Source of the DNA: CAVQXR01 sp963717955 | GTDB taxonomy: Bacteria > Actinomycetota > Thermoleophilia > Gaiellales > Gaiellaceae | NCBI GenBank assembly: GCA_963717955.1 | Contig: CAVQXR010000001.1 | Location: 1,240,001-1,304,000, forward strand | Reading direction: 5' to 3' | DNA length: 64,000 nt | Part shown: positions 51,139 through 60,201 of the stretch, one piece after another | Layout of the letters: each line of letters opens with the position of its first letter | Numbering within the stretch: the stretch's first letter is position 1 | Notes under the pieces: generated by a model | Databases searched by the model: none | Seen by the model: only the letters and a program-made list of their open reading frames with translations | What the model was told of the DNA's origin: nothing | Position numbers and translations under genes: made by a program

Positions 51139-51791
51139 GCGCCCGGCAGGAGGAAGAAGGCCACGGACGCGTAGTGGCAGGCGACCGCGGCGATCACGAG
51201 CAGGTGGAAGACCTCGTGGAACCCGAACTGCGCGGGGAACGGGTTCGGGCGCCGCGTCGCGTAGACGACGCCGCCGGCGGTGTAGAGCAGCCCGCCGGCG
51301 CCGAGGAGGGCGAGACCTCCGACTCCAATCGTAGCGAGGAGCTGCGGGATCACGATCACGCAGATCCAGCCGAGGGTGATCCCGATCGCCGCGGCCAGCC
51401 ACCCCGGCGCGTTCACCCAGACGAGCCGTAGCAGGATCCCTGCCGACACGCCCGACCAGACGACCGCGAGCATCGCCGGCCGCCAGGCACCGTCCAGGGC
51501 GAACAGGCTGAATGCCGTGTACGACCCGCCGATGACGAGCAGGATCGCGGCGTGGTCGATCCGGCGCATCCAAGATCGTGCCGTCGGGCGCCAGGGCACG
51601 CGATGGTAGAGGGCGCTCGCGCCGAACATCAACGCGACAGGGACCGCGAACAGGGCGGCGGCCGCGTGGGCGCGCGCGCCCGTCGCACTGACGACGAGCG
51701 CCGCGCCCACGACGATCGATCCGACGAAGGCGAGCTGGTGGGAGAGGCCGCGGAGCGACGGACGGTCGGACGGCCAGGGGCCGTCGCCCAC
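51135..51791 (-). CDS. hemolysin III / PAQR family membrane protein
   Basis: A 218-residue protein with seven hydrophobic segments. The family motifs are present: SALYHRVPWRP (Ser, His) early, then RIDHAAILLVIGGSYTAF, and FHEVFHLLVIAAVACHY near the C-terminus, whose three histidines and aspartate bind zinc in PAQR proteins. The bacterial members are called hemolysin III, but their hydrolase-type role in lipid metabolism is unsettled. Its stop codon is the edge of repeat copy C. Confidence 0.93.
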   Translation of the reverse strand: MGDGPWPSDRPSLRGLSHQLAFVGSIVVGAALVVSATGARAHAAAALFAVPVALMFGASALYHRVPWRPTARSWMRRIDHAAILLVIGGSYTAFSLFALDGAWRPAMLAVVWSGVSAGILLRLVWVNAPGWLAAAIGITLGWICVIVIPQLLATIGVGGLALLGAGGLLYTAGGVVYATRRPNPFPAQFGFHEVFHLLVIAAVACHYASVAFFLLPGA

Positions 51792-51804
51792 CGTCGGGCC
51801 CCGT

Positions 51805-52026
51805 CTACTTGTAGCGGTAGACGATGCGACCCCGTTGCAGGTCGTAGGGCGACAGCTCGACCTTCACCCGGTCGCCCGGGAAGATCCGGATGCGATACCG
51901 CCGCATCCGGCCTGCCGTGTACCCGAGGGTTTCGTGGCCGTTGTCGAGGGCGATGCGGAACATGCTGTTCCGCAACGCCTCGATCACCTCACCCTCCAGC
52001 TCGACCTTCTCTTCCTTGGTGGCGAT
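51805..52026 (-). CDS. infA: translation initiation factor IF-1 with apparent ATC start
   Basis: The 73-residue frame KEEKVELEGEVIEAL...MFRIALDNGHETLGYTAGRMRRYRIRIFPGDRVKVELSPYD is a complete IF-1. No ATG, GTG or TTG lies at the expected position: the codon there is ATC (complement of 52024-52026), followed by GCC ACC AAG, the usual second codons. AAGGCGGG precedes it at proper distance. Upstream in-frame starts lie inside the csp gene in another frame and give no family match. Either a non-canonical start or a one-base error (ATG to ATC). Confidence 0.9.
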   Translation of the reverse strand: MATKEEKVELEGEVIEALRNSMFRIALDNGHETLGYTAGRMRRYRIRIFPGDRVKVELSPYDLQRGRIVYRYK

Positions 52027-52039
52027 AGTGCCCGCCTTT

Positions 52040-52246
52040 CTAGCCGAGGGCGACGACGTTCGCCGCCTCGGGGCCCTTCTGACCTTCGCGGATCTCGAAC
52101 TCGACCCGAGCACCCTCGGCAAGGGTCTTGAACCCCTGCCCCTGGATGTTCGAATGGTGGACGAACACGTCCTTACCACCGTCCTCGGGCTGAATGAAGC
52201 CGTAGCCCTTGGCGTCGTTGAACCACTTCACAGTTCCGGTTGCCAT
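52040..52246 (-). CDS. cold shock protein
   Basis: A 68-residue CspA-family OB-fold RNA/DNA chaperone with the two RNP motifs KGYGFIQ and VFVHHS. The message has an almost perfect Shine-Dalgarno, GGGGGAGGTGAT, before ATG 52246. It is followed after 13 bp by infA on the same strand, so both are probably cotranscribed, linking cold response with initiation factor supply. Confidence 0.95.
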   Translation of the reverse strand: MATGTVKWFNDAKGYGFIQPEDGGKDVFVHHSNIQGQGFKTLAEGARVEFEIREGQKGPEAANVVALG

Positions 52247-52398
52247 CTCTCAAATCACCTCCCCCACATAGTTCCGAACGGGTAGGGAAGGTGCTGCGCA
52301 CCACCGGACCTCGCTCTTTCAACGTCCTCAGGGTAGCAGAATCGCGCCGGAAATGAGCAGTGCGGGAGCGGCGAACGGAGACCGGCGTCCCCGGGCGC

Positions 52399-53640
52399 TC
52401 AGGCGGCGGACCCGTCGAGGTCGATGTCGCCGAAGATCCCGTCGGCGTGCAACACGCGCACCCTCGACGGCGCGTAGCCGCAACACTCGACCAGCACCTG
52501 CTCGGTGTGCTCGCCACGTAGCGGCCCCCGCGCCGGTGGTTGTGCCCGTAGGTCGCGCCCTTCCTCGTCGGCGAGCCGCAGCGGCGACGCGATCGTCCTC
52601 ACCCTGCCGAGGGTCGGGTGCTCGTGGTCGACGACGTCCTCGCGCGCGATGGTCTGCGGATCCTCGAGGGCCTCGAGCACGGAATTGATCCGCGCGCTCG
52701 GGATCCCCGCAGGAACGAGAACGTCGAGCCATTCCTGCACGGTCCTGCCCCGGAAGAGCTCCTCGAGGATTGGCAGCAGCTCGTCGCGGTGCTCGTTGCG
52801 GTCGGCCATCGTCGCGAATCGTGGGTCGGCAGCGAGGTCGGGGCGTTCGATCACCTCGCACAGGCGTTCCCAGAACTTCTGCTTCGCCGCGGCGAGCACG
52901 AACCAGCCGTCACTGGCCTCGAAGTTCTGGAACGGCACGATCGAGGAGTGCGCCGAGTTGCGCACCCGCGGCGGGGCGTAGCCGTGGGTGGCGGCCCACG
53001 GCCCGAAGTACATGAGCTCGTGCAATGCAGTCTCGAAGAGCGACACGTCGCAGTCGCACCCGACGCCCTCGCGGCGGGCGCGCCAGAGGCCGGCGAGCAG
53101 GGCGATCGCGGACGCGTAGCCGCCCGAGAGATCGACGAGCGAGATCCCGGACTTCGTCGGTGGGCCGTCAGGATCGCCGGTCAGCGACTGCCAGCCCGCG
53201 AGCCCCTGCATCATGTAGTCGTACCCCCCCTCCGAGGCTCTCGGCCCGGTCATCCCGAAGCCCGAGAGCGAGCAGCAGACGATCTTCGGATTGACGTCGC
53301 GGAGCCCCGCGTACGTGAGCCCGAGCTTCGCCGGCTGGTCGCCGCGGAGGTTCGAGTAGACGGCGTCCGCGACCCTCACGAGGTCGTGCAGAACGCTCCG
53401 GGCGCCGGGGTGACGCAGGTCGAGGGAGACCGACTTCTTGTTGCGGTTGAACGTCTCGAAGAAGAGCGAATGCTCGCCCTCCTGGAACGGGGGGACGTAG
53501 CGGCCCACGTCGCCGCCCGCCGCCGGATCCTCGATCTTGATCACCTCCGCGCCGAGATCGGCCAGCTGCAAGGTCGCCCACGGCCCGGCGCCGAACTGTT
53601 CGATCGCGATCACGCGGACGTCCGCGAGCGGGAGGCTCAA
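52399..53640 (-). CDS. CaiB/BaiF family CoA-transferase
   Basis: A 413-residue type III CoA-transferase. VIAIEQFGAGPWATLQLADLGAEVIKIEDP begins it; NRNKKSVSLDLRHPGARSVL, the region with the catalytic aspartate (LVDLSGGYASA) and VPAGIPSARINSVLEAL follow. The final ~70 residues continue beyond the usual core (ADEEGRDLRAQPPARG). TTG 53640 is taken as start because it overlaps the racemase stop in TTGA. It would move CoA between carboxylic acids, activating a substrate of the neighbouring catabolic genes. Confidence 0.9.
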   Translation of the reverse strand: MSLPLADVRVIAIEQFGAGPWATLQLADLGAEVIKIEDPAAGGDVGRYVPPFQEGEHSLFFETFNRNKKSVSLDLRHPGARSVLHDLVRVADAVYSNLRGDQPAKLGLTYAGLRDVNPKIVCCSLSGFGMTGPRASEGGYDYMMQGLAGWQSLTGDPDGPPTKSGISLVDLSGGYASAIALLAGLWRARREGVGCDCDVSLFETALHELMYFGPWAATHGYAPPRVRNSAHSSIVPFQNFEASDGWFVLAAAKQKFWERLCEVIERPDLAADPRFATMADRNEHRDELLPILEELFRGRTVQEWLDVLVPAGIPSARINSVLEALEDPQTIAREDVVDHEHPTLGRVRTIASPLRLADEEGRDLRAQPPARGPLRGEHTEQVLVECCGYAPSRVRVLHADGIFGDIDLDGSAA

Positions 53641-54404
53641 CCGGCCGACTCCGCGGCCGCCGCCCCGTCCATCATCGCGGCCAGCATGTCGAGCTTGGGG
53701 ACGTTCGGCTTCGTGTACGCCGTGCGGCTGTGCGCGAGCCCGAGCCCGAGGAAGAACTCCGCCAGCTTGTACGTCAGGGGCCCGGGGTTGATCACGGGCA
53801 CCGGGAGGTTCTCGCGCAGGTAGGGGACCGCCTGGTGCATGGTCGTCGAGCCCATGCAGATCACGTCCGCGCCGTCCGCGATGCACTGCATCGCCGCTTC
53901 GCGCAGCTTCGGGAAGACGACCTCCTCCTTCCCGCCGAGGAGGTTCTCGACGTCGGGCGGGGTGTTGATCGACCGGATCGAGGCGCACTTGTCGGTGAGC
54001 CCGTACTCCGCGAGCCCCTTCTTGTAGAGCCCGATCCACGGATCCCATTGGGTCAGCACGGAGAACCTGCTGCCGAGCATGAGGGCGGTCAGGTACGAGC
54101 AGCGACCCGGGCCGATCACGGGGATGTCGAGCACCGACCGCAGGCCGTTCATGCCGGAATCGCTCATCGTGTCGATGCAGACGGCGTCGTAGCCCTCGTC
54201 CTGAGCCGTCTTGCCGGCCTCGAAGAGCGCGAGATCGGCGATCACCCAGTCGTGATAGCTGTCGAAGAGCGCCGGCCCGGCCTTCACGCCGCGAAACTCG
54301 AACCGGATGTCGGGGCCGAGCTCCACGTCCTTCATCTGAGCCTCGCGGTTGGCGAGCCCACCCTCTGCGAATGCGAACGGGACGATGACGAGCACCTTCT
54401 TCAC
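53637..54404 (-). CDS. Asp/Glu/hydantoin racemase family protein
   Basis: A 255-residue racemase. Two catalytic cysteines are in place: DAVCIDTMSDSGMNGLRS and ADVICMGSTTMHQA. GPGRCSYLTALMLGSRFSVLTQW and VPVINPGPLTYKLAEFF are typical of the Asp/Glu-hydantoin racemase (HyuE) superfamily. GTG 54404 follows GGGAGG. With HyuA/HyuB downstream and an M20 carbamoylase further left, a role in D/L-hydantoin or oxoproline-type catabolism is likely but inferred. Confidence 0.87.
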   Translation of the reverse strand: MKKVLVIVPFAFAEGGLANREAQMKDVELGPDIRFEFRGVKAGPALFDSYHDWVIADLALFEAGKTAQDEGYDAVCIDTMSDSGMNGLRSVLDIPVIGPGRCSYLTALMLGSRFSVLTQWDPWIGLYKKGLAEYGLTDKCASIRSINTPPDVENLLGGKEEVVFPKLREAAMQCIADGADVICMGSTTMHQAVPYLRENLPVPVINPGPLTYKLAEFFLGLGLAHSRTAYTKPNVPKLDMLAAMMDGAAAAESAG

Positions 54405-54418
54405 GACGAACCTCCCGG

Positions 54419-54463
54419 ATGTCTGACTTCCGCGGTTGTAGAGGTTGCGCGACGGGTTGTCAA
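54419..54463 (-). promoter_or_regulatory. promoter and TGTCTGAC-type operator of the racemase-CaiB operon
   Basis: On the minus strand TTGACA (54463-54458) and TACAAC (54440-54435) stand 17 bp apart, followed by GGAAGTCAGACAT (54431-54419) just before the ribosome-binding site. The same string GGAAGTCAGACAT occurs in the promoter of the alcohol dehydrogenase-hyu operon at 63411-63423, suggesting a common repressor. Confidence 0.6.
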
Positions 54464-54520
54464 TCGCGGCATGCACGTATAGCCTCGAAGGCCCCAATCT
54501 CACCAACTGGAGGTGGCGAC

Positions 54521-54817
54521 ATGCTGTTCCACGTGACCTGGCAGTTCACGGACCAGACCGAGGAGGCCGAGAAGCGGTCGAACCAGGTCTTCGCCCAGTG
54601 GCAGCCACCCGCCGAAGCCCAGTTCCAGGGCTTCTTCGGCTTCGCCGACGGCAGCGGCGGAGTGGCGATCATCGAGGCCGACAGCGCTCAAACGCTGCTC
54701 CGTGTCGTCGCGCCGTGGACGCCGTGGCTCTCCTTCGAGGCGACGCCGATCATCCCGGTCGAGGAGGCCGTGGCGATCGCCGACGAGGCGATCGCGTTCC
54801 GGGACTCTGTCGGGTAG
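54521..54817 (+). CDS. DUF3303-like small protein
   Basis: A 98-residue alpha/beta-barrel-like protein: LFHVTWQFTDQTEEAEKRSNQVF, QGFFGFADGSGGVAIIEAD, and PWTPWLSFEATPIIPVEEAVAI resemble DUF3303, a dimeric ferredoxin-like family. GGAGGTGG precedes ATG 54521. It stands divergent from the racemase operon and 34 bp before the serine hydrolase, perhaps cotranscribed with it. Function unknown. Confidence 0.75.
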   Translation: MLFHVTWQFTDQTEEAEKRSNQVFAQWQPPAEAQFQGFFGFADGSGGVAIIEADSAQTLLRVVAPWTPWLSFEATPIIPVEEAVAIADEAIAFRDSVG

Positions 54818-54851
54818 CCGCCCCCGGGGTTCCCGGCATCTCGCCGGAAGA

Positions 54852-56457
54852 ATGTTGAGCATCGAGGCCGCCGTCGAGCGGCTCGACGGCTACGTCCGCG
54901 AGGTAGCAGGCGCATGGGCGACGCCCGGCATCGCCGTGGCCGTCACCGATCGAGAGCGGACGCTTCACATCTGTGCGCACGGCCACGCCGACGTCAATGC
55001 GCGGATCCCGGCCACGCCGCACACGCTGTTCCAGATCGGCTCGATCTCGAAGTCGTTCGCCGCCCTGGCCGTGATGCGCGAGGTCGAGGCCGGCCGCCTC
55101 GACCTGCACGCGCCGGTGACCGACTACCTCCCCTGGCTCCCGCTCCGGACGGTGGGCGAGCCGGTCACGCTGCACCACCTCCTCTCGCACACGAGCGGGC
55201 TGCCGGCGGGAATGGAGGCGACGCCGTCGACGGTCGGCGAAGCGCTCCGGCTGGCCCGGATCGAGCCGTCGGCGCCCGGCCGGTACCACTACTCGAACCT
55301 CGGCTACTCGATCGTCGGGCTCGTCCTCGAGCGGGTGACCGGGAAGCCGATCGCGGACGTGCTCCGCGAGAGCGTGCTCGAGCCCGCAGGGATGACCGCC
55401 ACCGAGCCGGTGATCACGAGCTCCCTGCGGGCGCGGCTCGCGGTCGGCTATGCGGCGGCCGACCCCGCGCGGCCGTGGCACCCGGGGCTGCCGCTGGCGC
55501 CGGCGACCTGGGTCGAGTCGGACACCGCCGCCGGCAGCATCTCCTCGACCGCCGAGGACATGGCGGCCTACGCACGCGTGCTCCTGAGCGACGGCGCTGG
55601 GATCGTGGCACGCTCGAGCTTCGAGCTCGCGACGACGCCCGTCGGCGGGCTCGAGGACGGCTACGGTTACGGCTACGGGCTCGGCGTCGAGGAGCGCGAG
55701 GGCCGGCGGCTGATCGGCCACAACGGCGCGATGATCGGCTTCAGCTCGGCGCTCGACGTCGACCCGGCCGCGGGAATCGGCGCCGTCGTCCTCTGCAACT
55801 CGGTCGATCTCGCGTGGATTCCCGGGAAGATCCTGCCCGTCGCGCTCGAGCTCGTGGGCGCCGCGGTCGAGGGGCGGGAGGCGCCCGAGCTGCCCGCTCG
55901 CGGTCGTGCATCGGTGGAGGATGCAAGCGCGTACGCGGGCAGGTTCCGCTCGGCCGACGCGGAGCTCGTGATCCGGGCCGACGGCGACCGTCTGACGCTC
56001 GACCGCGGCGCAGGTCGCACGGCGCGGCTCGAACGCGTCGAGGCCGACGTCTTCTACCCGGTGGCCGCCGAGCCGGCGCCGTTCTTCATCCGATTCGGGC
56101 GGGAGGATGCCGACGTCGTCGAGCTCTTCGACGGACCCGACTGGTACGCGGGAGAAGGCTACGCCGGCCCGACCGCGTTCGCGGTGGCGGACGGAGTGGC
56201 GCGCCTACACGGGGGTCTACGCCTCGTACAGTCCCTGGGTGCCGGGGTTTCGCGTGTTCATTCGCAAGGACCGGCTCGTCGGTCTGGCACCGCCTGGCGT
56301 CGAAGCACCGCTCGAGGCTCTGGGCGGGGGTCGCTTCCGCCTCAAGACCGACCACGAGGTGCTCCCGAGCACCGTCGCCTTCGGGGACGTGATCGACGGC
56401 CGGGCAGTGCGCGCGACCTGCGACGGCGCCGATCTCTTCAGGGTGTCGTTCCCGTAG
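54852..56457 (+). pseudogene. beta-lactamase-type serine hydrolase, frameshifted
   Basis: A class C beta-lactamase/esterase-like enzyme. ISKSFAALAVMRE holds the catalytic SxxK, YHYSNLGYSIVG the YxN motif, and LIGHNGAMIGF the HxG-type third motif. In the first frame it runs to FAVADGV near 56193, then loses homology. The next frame continues EWRAYTGVYASYSPWVPGFR to VSFP and a stop at 56457. One indel near 56185-56200 separates the two. The intact product would have about 535 residues, with a C-terminal beta domain. Pseudogene or sequence error cannot be told apart. Confidence 0.82.
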
Positions 56458-57406
56458 AGCGGGCGTCACGGCTCGCTCGGAACGGGACGACGACCTCCTC
56501 GACGAGCAGGCGGGCCTCCTCGAGCGAGCGATCGGCCGGGCCCGCGAGATTGAGGACGACGTGCTCGACCCCGGCCGCCGCGTACTCGCGCACACGGCCG
56601 ACGAGCTCCTCCGGGGACCCGGCAAGGCAGTACCGGTCGACATGGTGGTCCTCGAACGGCCGGCCGTACCGCTTCGAGAGGTGGGCGATCACATGCTGTC
56701 GGGCCCGGTCTCCGTTCATGTCCACGTGGGTCGGCAGCATCAGTCCGCAGAAGAGGGCGCCGGGATCCCTGCCGCACTCCCCGGCGTGGCCGCGAACGGT
56801 CGCCATGTCGCGCGCGAACCGCGCGGGGGAGGCCATGTACGCGAGCCAGCCGTCCCCGAGCCTGCCGGCGCGTCGCAGAGCTGCCGGCGAGCGACCTCCG
56901 ACGACGATCGGAGGCCCGCCCGCGCGGAGCGGCTGCGGGTCGATCGAGACGTCCTCGAAGCGGAAGAACCGCCCGTCGACGGTCGCGGGCTCCCCGGCCC
57001 AGAGCGCCCGCAGCACCCGGATCCCCTCGTCCGCCCGCGCCCCGCGCTCGCCGACGGGCACCTGAACCGCCTCGTAGTCCTTGAGCCCCTCTCCACCGAC
57101 GCCGATCCCGAGGATCACGCGTCCGCCGGAGAGGTAGTCGAGCGAGGCGATCTGCTTGGCGACCAGGCTCGGGTGCCGCAGCGGGAGGAGGAGGATTCCG
57201 GTGCCGAGCGTGATCCGGCGCGTGCAGCCCGCGAACGCCGAGAGCGCGACGACCCCCTCGAGGATCGGGTTCTCGAACGAGATGTGGTCGGTCGACCAGA
57301 GCGAGTCGTAACCGAGCTCCTCGGCCTGTTCTGCGAATGCCCGGAAGAAGCCGGGATCGGGCATCCCCTCGGTGCGCTGCCCGCTGCCGACGATGCCGAA
57401 CCGCAT
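56438..57406 (-). CDS. LLM class F420-dependent oxidoreductase
   Basis: A 322-residue luciferase-like TIM-barrel enzyme. FGIVGSGQRTEGMPDPGFF, LGYDSLWSTDH, ITLGTGILLLPLRHPSLVAKQIASLDYLSGGRVILGIGVG and PPIVVGGRSPAALRR are typical of F420-dependent LLM reductases. ATG 57406 is chosen by family; the frame continues upstream within gntR. It closes the adh-hyuA-hyuB-gntR operon by position and could carry out an oxidative step in that pathway. Its 3' end overlaps the serine hydrolase by 20 bp. Confidence 0.92.
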   Translation of the reverse strand: MRFGIVGSGQRTEGMPDPGFFRAFAEQAEELGYDSLWSTDHISFENPILEGVVALSAFAGCTRRITLGTGILLLPLRHPSLVAKQIASLDYLSGGRVILGIGVGGEGLKDYEAVQVPVGERGARADEGIRVLRALWAGEPATVDGRFFRFEDVSIDPQPLRAGGPPIVVGGRSPAALRRAGRLGDGWLAYMASPARFARDMATVRGHAGECGRDPGALFCGLMLPTHVDMNGDRARQHVIAHLSKRYGRPFEDHHVDRYCLAGSPEELVGRVREYAAAGVEHVVLNLAGPADRSLEEARLLVEEVVVPFRASRDARSTGTTP

Positions 57407-57423
57407 CGGGACGGCTGATCCCG

Positions 57424-58245
57424 TCAGCGGCGCACGTCCTTCCAGGCCCGCTCGTAGTAGGGGACGAGGAATGCGAGGTGGCGCTTCATCTCGTTCGCGG
57501 CCCCGCCCTCGTCGGCGGCTCGGACCGCCTCGGCGATCCGCGCGTGCGCCGCGTGGATCTCCCGGTGGAAGCGGCGGCCGAGGCCGGCGCGGGAGAGGTT
57601 CGTCTGGAGCGCCGAGAAGACCGGTTGCGCGGCGATGTAGAGCAGCGTGTTCCCGCACGCGCGGATCAGGGCGGTGTGGAACTCGGTGTTGTGGACGAAC
57701 TCCTCGCGGGTGTCGAGCCGAAGCGCCTCGGCGGGGATCGACGCGCGAAGCGCATCGACGTCCTCGTCCCGCCGGCGGCGGGCGGCCAGGCGGGCAGCCG
57801 GAACCTCGAGCAGCTCTCTCGCCTCGATCAACTCCTCGAGCGTGAGGTCGCGGCTGTCGGTGAGCAGGCTGATGTTCGAGCGGAGGAACTCGGAGATGTG
57901 GTCGACGGTCGGGAGCGTGACGTAGCTTCCGCCGCCGGCCCCCTTCGCGGTCCGCAGCAGGCTCTGCGCGGCGAGCACGCGCAGCGCTTCGCGGATCGTG
58001 GCACGGCTGACGCCGAACTCGCGGGCGAGCAGCGCCTCGTTCGGCAGACGCTCCCCCGGCGTGAGCGCCCCGCTCGTGATCAGCTCGCGCAGCTGGTCGG
58101 CGACCTGCTCGTACGCCTTGCGGACGCGCCGGACGGGAACGGAGCCCGACGCCTTCTCGACCGCCCGCAGGCGGCCGCGGACGAGCCCCTCGCCGGTGTC
58201 GCCGCGAGGCGCCGGGGGAGGTTGTGCGGCGCCGGAGGGGCTCAT
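57424..58245 (-). CDS. GntR-family regulator with FCD domain
   Basis: A 273-residue FadR-subfamily regulator. The winged helix is YEQVADQLRELITSGALTPGERLPNEALLAREFGVSRATIREALRVL. The all-helical FCD ligand domain follows (LEELIEARELLEVPAARLAA, EFHTALIRACGN, REIHAAHARIAEAV), with metal-binding Asp/His positions. ATG 58245 is used; a GTG at 58266 is an alternative. It lies inside the hyu operon and is the best candidate to bind the TGTCTGAC-type sites at 54419, 63411 and 63483, as FCD regulators often bind TGTC-N-GACA. Confidence 0.92.
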   Translation of the reverse strand: MSPSGAAQPPPAPRGDTGEGLVRGRLRAVEKASGSVPVRRVRKAYEQVADQLRELITSGALTPGERLPNEALLAREFGVSRATIREALRVLAAQSLLRTAKGAGGGSYVTLPTVDHISEFLRSNISLLTDSRDLTLEELIEARELLEVPAARLAARRRRDEDVDALRASIPAEALRLDTREEFVHNTEFHTALIRACGNTLLYIAAQPVFSALQTNLSRAGLGRRFHREIHAAHARIAEAVRAADEGGAANEMKRHLAFLVPYYERAWKDVRR

Positions 58246-58267
58246 GCTGTCCGGAAAGGCCTTCACC

Positions 58268-58278
58268 CTAGTGCACTA
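58268..58278. promoter_or_regulatory. CTAGTGCACTA palindrome between hyuB and gntR
   Basis: The 11-bp sequence contains the perfect palindrome TAGTGCACTA and lies immediately downstream of the hyuB stop and 23 bp before the gntR start. It may be an operator. Its CTAGTG/CACTA ends also resemble the 24-bp stop-codon palindrome at 16739, so a relic of that repeat family is an alternative. Confidence 0.35.
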
Positions 58279-60189
58279 CTACACGAGCCCGAACTCGCGG
58301 TTGCCCGCGATCGCGGCAGGCGAGGAGGCCGGCGGGAGCGCCTGGTCCTCGAAGTACGCAGTCAGCGAGCCTGCTTCACCCCTGGCCCGGAGCTCCGCGC
58401 GGAGCGACTCGGTCGCGGCAACGTCGATCTCGAGCGTGCGCCCGTCCCGGAACACGACCCCGTAGGCGTCGCGGGCGAGCTGCACGGTCGTGAAATCGTC
58501 GAGCACGTCCTCGCGGACCATCGCCGGTTCGCGCTCGAGCGGATCGCCGTAGCCGGCGGCGTTCGGCTCGCGGAACTCGATGAACTCCCCGGCCGAGAAC
58601 GCGATGCCGGTCACCTTTGCCGGCAGGGACTGCTCCCTCGGGGTGCCGGGGTTCTTGCGGCACGACGCGACGAGACCGTCCCAGCCGCCGAAGATCCCGC
58701 GCGGGGGGTCGTACTGGCGGTCGCCCTCGCACGAGTAGATGCCGTCGACCATGAAGCGGTTGCGACGGATGATCCCGATCCCGCCACGCCACTTGCCGGG
58801 CGCCGCCGGCTCCGGGCGCAGCTCGTACTGGTCGCAGCGCATCGGAAAGCGCATGTCGAGCTCTTCGATCGGGTTGTTGCGCGTGTTCGCCATCAGGTTG
58901 TCGACGGAGTCCATCGCGTCCTTGCCGAAGCGGCCGCCGTAGGAGCCCTCGTTCACCTCCAGGTACAGCCAGTACTCCCCGGCCTCCTCGAGGAAGCCCG
59001 AGTAGGCGCAGAAGTGAATGCCTGCCGCGTTGCCCGCCGTCGTCTGCTCCGGGAGCGCATCCGAGAGCGCGAGGATGACGTTGTCGACGACGCGCTGGGT
59101 CTGGCAGAAGCGCGAGAAGCAGGCCCGGGGGAAGTTCGGGTTGTAGATCGAGCCCTTGGGCGCGATCACCTTCACCGGCCGGAAGACGCCGTCGTTCTGC
59201 GGCACGTGCTCGGGGAAGGTGAACTCGTCGAGCAGGATGGTGCGCACCGCGTAGTAGCAGCACACGAGCAGCGAGCCCTCGAAGGGGACGTTGTAGCCCG
59301 TCGTGACCTCGGGGTTCGAGCCCGTGAGGTCGATCGTGATCTCGTCGCCGTCGACGATCACCTTGGTCTCGACGCGCAGGGGCACATCCCGGTTCTTCGC
59401 GTCGTCGTCGAGCCACCCGGTCGGGGCCGTGTACTCGCCGTCGGGCAGCTTCGCGATCTGCTCGCGCAGCATCCGCTCCGAGTAGTCCATCCAGTCGTAG
59501 GCGGCGCTCATCACGGTCTCGACGCCGTAGCGCTGCACGAGGCGCAGGAAGCGCTCCTTCCCCAGCTGGCACGCTGCGAGCATCGCATTCATGTCGCCGC
59601 GGTTCATCGTCTCCGTGCGGACGTTGTCGAAGACCATGCGGTCGAGGTCCTCGTTCAGCTTCCCGGCCTGGTACCAGCGCAGGCCGTTGTAGATCTTCGC
59701 CTCCGCGTACATGTCGAATGCATCGGCGTTGATGCCGGGAAACGAGCCGCCGACATCGAGGACGTGCGCGGTCACCGCCGCAAACCCGAGGTGCTCCCCC
59801 TCGTGGAACATCGGCACCGCGACGGCGATGTCCGGGGTGTGGGAGGCGCCGAGGTACGGATGGTTGTGGATGATCACGTCGCCGTCCACGATCTCGCCGC
59901 CGAGCCGGTGCATGAAACCCCGGATGTACCAGGGCAGCGAGCCGATGTGCATCGGCGTCGAGTCCGACTCGCAGAGCTCGCGCCCTTGCGCGTCGAAGAT
60001 GCCGGCGCCGAGGTCCTCGGACTCGCGGATGATCGACGAGTACGACATCCGGAACAGGACGCCCGCCATCTCCTTGGCGATCGCATGGAAGGCGCCGCCG
60101 AGCACTCGCAGCGTGATCGGGTCGACCTCGACCCGCTCCCGGGTGGGCGCGCCTGGATGCCTCCCGAGCTCGTACTCCATCACGGACAT
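58279..60189 (-). CDS. hyuB: hydantoinase B / oxoprolinase family protein
   Basis: A 636-residue HyuB-type subunit. VDPITLRVLGGAFHAIAKEMAGVLFRMSYSSIIRESEDLGAGIFD, DVIIHNHPYLGASHTPDI, and SGFLEEAGEYWLYLEVNEGSYGGRFGKDAMDSVDNLMANTRNNPIEELDMRFP are family signatures. AGGAGG precedes ATG 60189, 12 bp after hyuA. With HyuA it hydrolyses hydantoins, N-methylhydantoin, 5-oxoproline or acetophenone-like substrates (ATP-dependent); the exact substrate is not resolved. Confidence 0.93.
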   Translation of the reverse strand: MSVMEYELGRHPGAPTRERVEVDPITLRVLGGAFHAIAKEMAGVLFRMSYSSIIRESEDLGAGIFDAQGRELCESDSTPMHIGSLPWYIRGFMHRLGGEIVDGDVIIHNHPYLGASHTPDIAVAVPMFHEGEHLGFAAVTAHVLDVGGSFPGINADAFDMYAEAKIYNGLRWYQAGKLNEDLDRMVFDNVRTETMNRGDMNAMLAACQLGKERFLRLVQRYGVETVMSAAYDWMDYSERMLREQIAKLPDGEYTAPTGWLDDDAKNRDVPLRVETKVIVDGDEITIDLTGSNPEVTTGYNVPFEGSLLVCCYYAVRTILLDEFTFPEHVPQNDGVFRPVKVIAPKGSIYNPNFPRACFSRFCQTQRVVDNVILALSDALPEQTTAGNAAGIHFCAYSGFLEEAGEYWLYLEVNEGSYGGRFGKDAMDSVDNLMANTRNNPIEELDMRFPMRCDQYELRPEPAAPGKWRGGIGIIRRNRFMVDGIYSCEGDRQYDPPRGIFGGWDGLVASCRKNPGTPREQSLPAKVTGIAFSAGEFIEFREPNAAGYGDPLEREPAMVREDVLDDFTTVQLARDAYGVVFRDGRTLEIDVAATESLRAELRARGEAGSLTAYFEDQALPPASSPAAIAGNREFGLV

Positions 60190-60201
60190 GCTTGATCCCT
60201 C

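Noticed and set aside
58268..58278. TAGTGCACTA as the operator of the GntR regulator
   Set aside because: It does not match the TGTCTGAC motif shared by the three promoters, and it resembles the CTAGTG palindromes at stop codons; left undecided.
57337..60195. A 952-codon plus-strand frame opposite gntR and hyuB
   Set aside because: Antisense shadow of two well-supported genes.
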